From contig NZ_JQEC01000057.1 of assembly GCF_000764185.1 (NCBI RefSeq), positions 186,001-250,000 on the forward strand: 64,000 bases of DNA, given 5' to 3'. This stretch comes from Colwellia psychrerythraea (GTDB lineage: Bacteria > Pseudomonadota > Gammaproteobacteria > Enterobacterales > Alteromonadaceae). Below are positions 1 to 6,387 of this stretch, piece by piece; the stretch's first letter is position 1, and each line of letters begins with the position of its first letter. Both the position numbers and the translations under genes were made by a program. The notes beneath the pieces were generated by a model. The model had not been told where the DNA came from, did not search any database, and saw only the letters and a list, made by a program, of their open reading frames with translations.

Positions 1-782
1 GGATTGGGGTTATAAGCCTTTTTCCCGAAATGTTTAATGCTATCACGGAGTACGGGGTAACTGGCCGAGCGATTCGTAATGGGTTAATTGAATTTCAGTT
101 ATGGAATCCAAGAGACTTTACCCATGATAAACATCGTACCGTTGATGATCGTCCTTATGGCGGTGGTCCGGGCATGTTAATGATGGTGCAACCATTACGT
201 GATGCTATAGCTGAGGCGCGTAAAGCTGCAGACGCTGATGCTGCCATTCATGGTGGTACAAAGGCTAAAGTTATTTACTTATCTCCGCAAGGACGAAAGC
301 TTGATCAACAGGGCGTAAGTGAATTAGCACAACATGATCGACTAGTATTTATTGCTGGGAGATATGAAGGCATAGACGAGCGATTAATCGCGTCAGATAT
401 TGACGAGGAATGGTCGATTGGCGATTACATTTTAAGTGGTGGTGAACTCCCTGCGATGAATGTGATAGATGCTGTAGCACGCTTAGTGCCAGGCGTTTTA
501 GGACATAAAGAATCAGCAGAGCAGGACTCCTTCTCTAACGGTTTATTAGACTGTCCTCATTACACCAGGCCAGAAGTAATGACTACTCCTCACGGAGAAG
601 AAATGTCAGTACCGAAAGTATTGCTTAGTGGTAATCATGAACATATACGTCTATGGCGACAAGAGCAATCTTTGCTTAGAACGTGGACTAGAAGACCCGA
701 ATTATTAACAAACCTAGCTCTGACAGCTGAGCAGGAAAAAGCGCTTGCTCTGATTAAGAAACAAGCGAAGCAAACCACTTAG
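1..782 (+). CDS. trmD: tRNA (guanine-N1)-methyltransferase TrmD (5' end outside window)
   Basis: TrmD methylates guanosine 37 of tRNAs that read CNN codons, using S-adenosylmethionine, and so prevents +1 frameshifting. The reading frame is open from the first base: the codons before the ATG at 30 read W-I-G-V-I-S-L-F-P-E, which is the conserved TrmD N-terminus after the initiator Met. The ATG at 30 is therefore internal and the true start lies just upstream of the window. Trefoil-knot SPOUT signatures are visible: RPYGGGPGM, YLSPQGRKL, FIAGRYEGIDERL, and the knot loop SIGDYILSGGELPAMN. The ending at 782 gives the usual family length. It lies 26 bp upstream of rplS, as in the rpsP-rimM-trmD-rplS operon; the first two genes would be to the left. 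Confidence 0.97.
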   Translation, partial: IGVISLFPEMFNAITEYGVTGRAIRNGLIEFQLWNPRDFTHDKHRTVDDRPYGGGPGMLMMVQPLRDAIAEARKAADADAAIHGGTKAKVIYLSPQGRKLDQQGVSELAQHDRLVFIAGRYEGIDERLIASDIDEEWSIGDYILSGGELPAMNVIDAVARLVPGVLGHKESAEQDSFSNGLLDCPHYTRPEVMTTPHGEEMSVPKVLLSGNHEHIRLWRQEQSLLRTWTRRPELLTNLALTAEQEKALALIKKQAKQTT

Positions 783-808
783 ACTGTGCATACTAGGAAG
801 AAGGTATT

Positions 809-1162
809 ATGAGTAAAATTCTTGAAATGCTCGAACAAGAGCAATTAAAAACAGATCTACCAACATTCGCTCCAGGCGATACTGTTGTAGTTCAAGTAAA
901 AGTTACAGAAGGTGATAAATCACGTCTTCAAGCATTTGAAGGTGTTATCCTTGCTGTTAAAAACCGCGGCTTACATTCTGCTTTCACTGTTCGTAAAATC
1001 TCGAACGGTGTTGGTGTAGAGCGTGTATTCCAGACACATAGCCCAATTGTTGATTCAATATCAGTGATACGTCGTGGTGATGTTCGTCAAGCTAAACTTT
1101 ACTACTTGCGCGAGCTATCTGGCCGTAAAGCACGTATTAAAGAAAAATTGGCTAAGAAATAG
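809..1162 (+). CDS. rplS: 50S ribosomal protein L19
   Basis: L19 sits at the interface of the 30S and 50S subunits. The 117-residue product has the expected length and signatures, such as FAPGDTVVVQVKV near residues 20-32, the LQAFEGVILAVKNRG segment, FTVRKISNGVGVERVF, and the basic C-terminus ending KLAKK. A good ribosome binding site (AGAAGG) precedes the ATG. It is the last gene of the trmD operon and is followed within 40 bp by a strong terminator. Nothing is unusual. Confidence 0.98.
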   Translation: MSKILEMLEQEQLKTDLPTFAPGDTVVVQVKVTEGDKSRLQAFEGVILAVKNRGLHSAFTVRKISNGVGVERVFQTHSPIVDSISVIRRGDVRQAKLYYLRELSGRKARIKEKLAKK

Positions 1163-1201
1163 AAATATTTTTTATACAGTTTTCTGTAAAGAAAGTTTGA
1201 T

Positions 1202-1236
1202 AAAAAGCCTGAATAAGCAATTATTCAGGCTTTTTT
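1202..1236 (+). terminator. Rho-independent terminator of trmD-rplS operon
   Basis: An 11-bp perfect stem (AGCCTGAATAA at 1206-1216 with TTATTCAGGCT at 1221-1231) closes a GCAA tetraloop and runs into six T residues. Confidence 0.93.
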
Positions 1237-1430
1237 GTATTTAATGTTAAAAATATTGCCGCACCAACCCCGCTGAGAAAGAAAGCTTGCATTTCATCAG
1301 CACAACCCCTTTACTGTCAGAGCAGTGTTTAAAGATACTTTCTATTTTCTGTAATTTTTTCTGATAAAAACCTGTCATATATAAACGAGTAAAGTAATTA
1401 ATGAAACGCCCTAAAAAGCAAGGACTCACC

Positions 1431-3719
1431 ATGGCATCAATCAGCAAACCTTATTTACTACGAGCGTCATTGTTAGCAGCCTTTGCCATTTTTATGGGAT
1501 TAGCTTTATCATTCGTGGTTTATCAATCTACAGAAAATGTCAAAACTAATGCTATCGATTTAGTGAGTAATCGTATTCCGATATTAACCAGCATTAATGA
1601 ATTAATGGCAGACTTGAGTGAGCAAGAAAGGGTTATTTATGAATATTACCGCTCACAAGAAAATGACAGCTTTCTTAAGTCCTCAGCAGTGGTTAAAAAT
1701 ACCTTTAATATGCATTTAGCTATTATTTTGAAGCAAATTCGCTTTGAAAAGGAGGCGGCTATCATTGTTAAAGGGCAGCAAGATATTGAGGTTTTGTTTG
1801 ATAATTTTTATCAAGCGATGCAGGTTGATGAAGATAATTGGGATGAGATGCGTGTTATTTTAACAAAGGTCTCAACAATAAGACGGCAATTATTGCCGAC
1901 GCTTAAATCTATTGAGATGCAAACTAAAAAAACAGTCGATGAAGGTCATCAAGCAACTTTAAAGCAAATGGCAATATCGCATTGGTTAGTGATTGTTTAT
2001 GGAATTGCTATTGTACTTATTGCAGGTATAACGTCTTGGTATCTTCGACTGTATATGCTCACACAAGCAAAAAACACTCGTTTAGCATTGTTTTCACATC
2101 GAAATCCCAACCCTATTTTAAGTGTTAATAATCTAGGAGAGGTTGTCTTTGCTAATCCTGCTTGTGATAAGTTATTAGTAAGTGTTGGTTATAAAGCTGA
2201 AGAGGTAGAGTACTTATTGCCAAATAATTTTCTTTCCTTAAGGCAGCAATTAAGCTCTCAGAACGAGCATAATAGTGTTGTTGAACAAGTGCTTAATGAT
2301 CATGTTTTACACATCAGTGTCTATTGGCATGAAGAAATAGATGCCTATGATATTCACATAAAGGATGTTACCGAGCGTAAATTAGCGGAAGAGCGAGTCA
2401 ACCTGCTAGCATTTTATAACCAAGCGACAAATTTGCCAAACCAGTATAAATTTAATAATGACATTGATAATGCTATTAAGGCAGGTGAAAAGTTCTCTAT
2501 TGGCATTTTTTCTATTAGATCTTTTGATGAAAAAGTGAGTGCTCTAGGTTTAGAAGCAACAGAAGCACTGGTTAATACACTAGCTAAAAATATTTCTCTC
2601 GCACTACCCACAGGTGTTTTATTTTACCAAACTAACGATAGCCAGTTTGGTTTATTGTGTAGTAAAAGTAATAATTCACTAGCATTGCAACAACTCACTA
2701 AGCTTGTTAGTGACGTGGCAGAGCAGCCATTATTGACTCAGTGTGGCGAATTTTTTGTTGAATTAGATTTTGGCTATGGCTGTTATCCCATCCATGGTGA
2801 TGATAGAAATTTCCTTATAAAAAGTGCCCATAACGCCTTAGTCATTGCTAGCGAGGATGAACATAATAACTTTTGTCTTTATGAGCCTAGGTTTTCAGAA
2901 AATAGCCAAAAAAATATAGAATTAATTAATAAGTTACGTCATGCTGTTGCTAAAAAAGAATTGTTCTTAGTTTTTCAACCACAACTAGATATTCAAAGTA
3001 ATCGAGTTACAGGCATTGAAACTTTAGTTCGCTGGCGACACGGCGGTGACATTATATCACCAGTAAACTTTATTCCGTTGGCTGAACAATCAGGGTTAAT
3101 CATTCCTATAGGTCAATGGATATTAGAACAAGCTTGCCAGTTTGCTAAACAGTTAGTTGATTTGGGTTATATCGACATTATTGTTGCGGTTAATGTATCA
3201 CCTCGCCAATTTACTCATCCTCAATTTTGTCACTCAGTACGAAATGCCCTTGCTGATGTGGGGCTACCACCACACAACCTTGAATTAGAAATTACTGAAG
3301 GTGTCTTCATGCACAATGAAGAAGTTACCCTTGCTGTGCTTCAGCAGCTTAAATCAACAGGATTACATCTATCAATAGATGACTTTGGTACAGGTTATTC
3401 ATCCCTGTCTTATTTAAAGCGTTTCCCCATTGATAAGTTGAAGATTGACCAATCATTTATTCGTGATTGCCATGAAAATGATGAAGATAGAGCCATTATC
3501 AAAACCATTGTTTCTTTAGGGAAAAGTTTGAATTTATCGCTTATTGCCGAGGGCGTCGAAGAAGAAAGCCATGTTGATTTTTTACGGGGCTTAGGCTGTG
3601 AAGAAATTCAAGGCTACTGGTTTAGTAAACCCATTCTACCAGAGCAGTTGATCTCTTTACTTGCAGAGCAAGGTGGTGATATTAAGGTAGAGTCTGCTCA
3701 TTATTTGCCAGTAAAATAA
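1431..3719 (+). CDS. Membrane-anchored EAL-domain c-di-GMP phosphodiesterase with PAS and degenerate GGDEF
   Basis: Likely hydrolyses cyclic di-GMP. I chose the ATG at 1431 over the in-frame ATG at 1401 because AAGGA lies 6 bases before it and the protein then begins directly ahead of the first membrane segment. Order of parts: TM helix (about residues 10-32), a periplasmic helical sensor of about 150 residues, a second TM (HWLVIVYGIAIVLIAGI), a PAS-like segment beginning NPNPILSVN, a GGDEF-like domain without a GGDEF motif, then a full EAL domain. The EAL motif reads ETLVRW but keeps the catalytic Glu; NVSPRQF, EITEG, DDFGTGYSS, KIDQSFI, AEGVE and the final QGYWFSKP are all present. The catalytic set looks intact, so phosphodiesterase activity is expected, with the GGDEF relic perhaps binding GTP. 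The sensed signal is unknown. Confidence 0.9.
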   Translation: MASISKPYLLRASLLAAFAIFMGLALSFVVYQSTENVKTNAIDLVSNRIPILTSINELMADLSEQERVIYEYYRSQENDSFLKSSAVVKNTFNMHLAIILKQIRFEKEAAIIVKGQQDIEVLFDNFYQAMQVDEDNWDEMRVILTKVSTIRRQLLPTLKSIEMQTKKTVDEGHQATLKQMAISHWLVIVYGIAIVLIAGITSWYLRLYMLTQAKNTRLALFSHRNPNPILSVNNLGEVVFANPACDKLLVSVGYKAEEVEYLLPNNFLSLRQQLSSQNEHNSVVEQVLNDHVLHISVYWHEEIDAYDIHIKDVTERKLAEERVNLLAFYNQATNLPNQYKFNNDIDNAIKAGEKFSIGIFSIRSFDEKVSALGLEATEALVNTLAKNISLALPTGVLFYQTNDSQFGLLCSKSNNSLALQQLTKLVSDVAEQPLLTQCGEFFVELDFGYGCYPIHGDDRNFLIKSAHNALVIASEDEHNNFCLYEPRFSENSQKNIELINKLRHAVAKKELFLVFQPQLDIQSNRVTGIETLVRWRHGGDIISPVNFIPLAEQSGLIIPIGQWILEQACQFAKQLVDLGYIDIIVAVNVSPRQFTHPQFCHSVRNALADVGLPPHNLELEITEGVFMHNEEVTLAVLQQLKSTGLHLSIDDFGTGYSSLSYLKRFPIDKLKIDQSFIRDCHENDEDRAIIKTIVSLGKSLNLSLIAEGVEEESHVDFLRGLGCEEIQGYWFSKPILPEQLISLLAEQGGDIKVESAHYLPVK

Positions 3720-3722
3720 CTA

Positions 3723-3984
3723 TACCAAGTACATTAATTAATTGACCACTTAGCGAGAATTAAAAGGCGTAGAGGCAAGGCATTGATTGAAGAGAATGGT
3801 ATTCCCTTCTCAAAATTAATAACGCTGCATGTATGCCTTTTAAACTCGCCCTTTGGGAGTTTATTTGCAAACTAATAACGGCACAAAATTAAAAAAATAT
3901 AGAATTACTATGTTTAAGTAATCTTTCTTGTTCTAAGCTCGCTAATATAACTCTACGTTGATCAATTTATTAGTGTAATTGGTA
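3723..3984 (+). repeat. 262-bp MITE-like inverted-repeat element, copy 1
   Basis: The element starts TACCAAGTACATTAATTAATT and ends with its imperfect inverse (AATTTATTAGTGTAATTGGTA). It is exactly as long as the copy at 46866-47127 and shares internal blocks with it: a 17-mer GAGGCAAGGCATTGATT at 3772-3788 and CCTTTTAAACTCGCCCTT at 3836-3853, at nearly identical offsets. There is no coding capacity, so it would be a non-autonomous element moved by a transposase elsewhere. It sits between the EAL gene and a bidirectional terminator and breaks no gene here. Confidence 0.85.
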
Positions 3985-3994
3985 TTACTACCAA

Positions 3995-4027
3995 ACGATG
4001 TTTCATTTGAGGTAAATGAAACATCGT
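3995..4027. terminator. Bidirectional terminator hairpin between convergent genes
   Basis: Perfect 14-bp stem (ACGATGTTTCATTT at 3995-4008 with its complement at 4014-4027) with a 5-nt loop, between the converging EAL gene and dienelactone hydrolase gene. T-rich sequence follows on the plus strand (4028-4042), so it probably serves both directions. Confidence 0.7.
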
Positions 4028-4077
4028 ATCACTTTATTTTCCTAATCTAATCTGAACGAATCTAGACTAATACTCAG

Positions 4078-4815
4078 TTAAGCTAAAGTACGCTGAAATA
4101 GCTCAACTGACATGCCGTATACTCTTAATGCAAGTTGAGGATCGTAGCGCTCGCCTTCGTCTCGCATAAAAGCATGAGAGGCATTAAATTCATGCCATGA
4201 GAAAACATTGCCTGAAGCCAAAAGGTTTTTGTGAATGATCATGCGACCTTCATCCGGAATGTGTGGATCTTGCTTGCCAAAAATCATTAGCAATTCGGCT
4301 TTAATGTCTTTAGTGCGTGTTAGAGAATCATTACCTTTACCGCTCGGTAAGTCACATGAGTGGATGTCGGTAGGATATAAACAAGCGGCGGATAAAATAT
4401 TTTCATTTAAAGCGGCACGATAAGCTAAATGACCGCCAATGCAAACGCCCATGGTACCAATTTTCCCTGTGCAATATTCTAGTTGTTGAATATAGTGGAC
4501 TAAAGCTTGAGTATCGCTATCATGGTGTTCTAAAGGTTTAGTCCACTTGTCTTGGTTACCTTTATCTTTACCTGCATCGTCATAACCTAATACAGTGCCA
4601 ATAGGGTTTAATTCATGAAAAACTTCTGGAACGAGTACCACAAAGCCATGACCGGCCATCAGAGCAGCGGTTCTTGCTATGGGCGCTGTTTGTTGGAAAA
4701 TTTCAGAATAAAAAATAATAGTAGGAAACTTGCCTGTTGCTTGTGGGCGATAAACATAAGTACGCATAGTACCTGTTGGCGTTTCAATATCATGACTGTG
4801 CTGTTGAATGATCAT
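4078..4815 (-). CDS. Dienelactone hydrolase family protein
   Basis: An alpha/beta hydrolase of the dienelactone hydrolase type (245 residues, typical length), probably a cytoplasmic esterase or lactonase. The characteristic cysteine nucleophile is Cys125 in GVCIGG; the rest of the triad is probably Asp183 (FGKQDPHIPDEG) and His214 (NASHAFMRDEG). There is no signal peptide. Neighbours do not suggest a catabolic pathway, so the substrate cannot be named. It converges on the EAL gene and diverges from arfA. Confidence 0.9.
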   Translation of the reverse strand: MIIQQHSHDIETPTGTMRTYVYRPQATGKFPTIIFYSEIFQQTAPIARTAALMAGHGFVVLVPEVFHELNPIGTVLGYDDAGKDKGNQDKWTKPLEHHDSDTQALVHYIQQLEYCTGKIGTMGVCIGGHLAYRAALNENILSAACLYPTDIHSCDLPSGKGNDSLTRTKDIKAELLMIFGKQDPHIPDEGRMIIHKNLLASGNVFSWHEFNASHAFMRDEGERYDPQLALRVYGMSVELFQRTLA

Positions 4816-4929
4816 TATTACTTGAATGTCCTTGTATTTGATAAGAGAATAAAAGGGGAAGTTGGCATTTAGTTTACGCGTAGACTCACAAGAAAAATAG
4901 TATCTCCTGATTATTTAGGGTTTAATGCG

Positions 4930-4935
4930 TATAAT
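4930..4935 (+). promoter_or_regulatory. Probable -10 box upstream of arfA
   Basis: A perfect TATAAT lies 82 bp before the arfA start. The -35 region (around 4907-4912, CTGATT) is weak, so this is a tentative promoter call. Confidence 0.4.
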
Positions 4936-4951
4936 ACAAAAGTACTACATT

Positions 4952-4987
4952 GGAGGTAATGAACTTAACCTCCTAACTTTAGGTTAA
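4952..4987 (+). promoter_or_regulatory. Two mutually exclusive hairpins in the arfA leader
   Basis: GGAGGT (4952-4957) can pair with ACCTCC (4968-4973), or TTAACCT (4965-4971) can pair with AGGTTAA (4981-4987). The two pairings share bases and exclude each other. This lies between the likely promoter and arfA. A regulatory role is only an inference. Confidence 0.3.
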
Positions 4988-5016
4988 ATAAGTAAGACAC
5001 TTTAAAAGGGTAAATC

Positions 5017-5220
5017 ATGAGTAAACAAAAGAAGCCATTAGCGAAAGTTGGCAATAACGAAACTGAGCTGGGCAGAGGACAAATTAAAGGTAACTTCTTA
5101 GCGGCGTTGGTCACTTCAAAAGTTTATAAAATGCAGGTTGTAAAAGCTAAAAAGGGTAAAGGTTCATATCAACGTAAAACAAAGAATCTAAGACGAGAGT
5201 CTTATTTAATGGCGGCTTAG
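5017..5220 (+). CDS. arfA: Alternative ribosome-rescue factor A
   Basis: ArfA releases ribosomes stalled on non-stop mRNAs by recruiting RF2 when the tmRNA system is overloaded. The 67-residue product carries the family core: GQIKGNFLAALV (about residues 21-32, like GQIKDNAIEALL in E. coli ArfA) and the basic KKGKGSYQRKTK stretch near residues 45-56, which lies in the mRNA channel in the known structures. The N-terminal 20 residues are divergent and slightly longer than in E. coli. AAAAGGG precedes the ATG. A hairpin begins at codon 61 and spans the stop codon. In related bacteria such hairpins cause RNase III cleavage or termination inside the gene, so functional ArfA is made from a non-stop message and is itself destroyed by tmRNA unless tmRNA is limiting. 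Confidence 0.88.
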   Translation: MSKQKKPLAKVGNNETELGRGQIKGNFLAALVTSKVYKMQVVKAKKGKGSYQRKTKNLRRESYLMAA

Positions 5221-5260
5221 CAGCTTATTGCTAGCCCTTATTAAATAAGACTTTTATTTT
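5198..5260 (+). terminator. Hairpin inside the 3' end of arfA (RNase III site or terminator)
   Basis: AGTCTTATTTAAT (5198-5210) pairs perfectly over 13 bp with ATTAAATAAGACT (5240-5252). An inner stem, GGC(T)TAGCA with TGCTAGCC (5214-5236), stacks above it, and a T-rich tract follows to 5260. The arfA stop codon (5218-5220) lies within the structure, so cleavage or termination here would give a stop-less message. Confidence 0.8.
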
Positions 5261-5305
5261 AACGATTTACTACGTTAGTATTCTTTTAAGCTTTCACAGC
5301 TTTGT

Positions 5306-6268
5306 TTATAAAACCTTTAGCCAATCTTTTGGACTTAAATAATCTGCTAATTGAGCCTCGCAACTACCTTCATCCGCTTGAAAGTTATATTCCCAACGCG
5401 CCAGTGGTGGCATAGACATCAAAATAGATTCTGTTCTACCACCCGATTGCAAACCAAACAAAGTACCTCGATCAAAGACTAAATTGAATTCTACATAGCG
5501 GCCACGACGATATAGCTGGAATTGGCGTTCATTCTCGCTGTATTCATCGTCTTTACGGCGCTGCATAATAGGTACATAAGCATCAAGAAACCCTTGGCCT
5601 ACAGCTTTGACATAGTCAAAACAAGTATCGAAACCCCACTGGTTTAAATCGTCAAAAAATAACCCTCCAACACCACGTGTTTCATCACGATGTTTTAAAA
5701 AGAAGTATTCATCACACCATTTTTTATGATCGTTATAAACACTTTCGCCAAATGGCTGACATAAATCAAAAGCGGTTTGATGCCAATGCTCTACATCTTC
5801 ATGTTTTGGATAAAAAGGCGTTAAATCAAAACCACCACCAAACCACCAAACAGGATCTTCACCTTCTTTTTCTGCAATGAAAAAGCGAACATTAGCGTGT
5901 GATGTTGGAATATGTGGGTTTTTTGGATGAATAACCAGCGATACACCACAAGCTTGCCAAGTTCTACCAGCAAGCTCAGGTCGATGAGCTGTTGCTGATG
6001 GCGGTAATTTATCGCCTGAAACCACGGAAAAGTTCACCCCGCCTTGTTCAACAACAGTGCCATTGGTCATCACGCGAGTTCTGCCTCCACCGCCTTCTTT
6101 TCGTTGCCAATTATCTTCAACAAACTTTCCTGAGCCGTCAGCTTCTTCTAAAGCTAGACAAATTTTATCTTGTAGGGTTTTAAAAAATGCGATGACTGTT
6201 GTTATATCAGTTTTGTTATTAGTTTCGTTATTAGGTAGGGCTTGATTTGGCATTGCTTGCTTCTTCAT
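5306..6268 (-). CDS. hemF: Oxygen-dependent coproporphyrinogen III oxidase
   Basis: Converts coproporphyrinogen III to protoporphyrinogen IX with O2 in haem synthesis; a soluble homodimer. The match is close along the whole length: FVEDNWQRKEGGGGRTRV, GVNFSVV, SATAHRPELAGR, VSLVIHPKNPHIPTSHANVR, WWFGGGFDLTPFY, KKWCDEYFFLKHR, RGVGGLFFDDLN, FQLYRRGRYVEFNLV, RGTLFGLQSGGRTESILMS. The ATG at 6268 gives about 320 residues, some 20 more than E. coli HemF, with a polar Asn/Thr-rich start; an ATG six codons further in is also possible and neither has a strong ribosome binding site. It stands alone, convergent with arfA. Confidence 0.97.
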   Translation of the reverse strand: MKKQAMPNQALPNNETNNKTDITTVIAFFKTLQDKICLALEEADGSGKFVEDNWQRKEGGGGRTRVMTNGTVVEQGGVNFSVVSGDKLPPSATAHRPELAGRTWQACGVSLVIHPKNPHIPTSHANVRFFIAEKEGEDPVWWFGGGFDLTPFYPKHEDVEHWHQTAFDLCQPFGESVYNDHKKWCDEYFFLKHRDETRGVGGLFFDDLNQWGFDTCFDYVKAVGQGFLDAYVPIMQRRKDDEYSENERQFQLYRRGRYVEFNLVFDRGTLFGLQSGGRTESILMSMPPLARWEYNFQADEGSCEAQLADYLSPKDWLKVL

Positions 6269-6387
6269 CAATGATTAGTATGCATAAGGTAAGAGTGAGT
6301 ATTGTAGGTAATGGCTGTCATGGTGTCAAAGTACTATGTACAGCCATCACTATAGGCAATTTAAAGCGATAAATAGATGCTATGACG

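Noticed and set aside
30..32. ATG at 30 as the trmD start
   Set aside because: The codons before it encode the conserved WIGVISLFPE start of TrmD, so the true start is outside the window.
1247..1447. 66-codon minus-strand ORF between rplS and the EAL gene
   Set aside because: No homology or start signals, and it overlaps the leader and start of the EAL gene.
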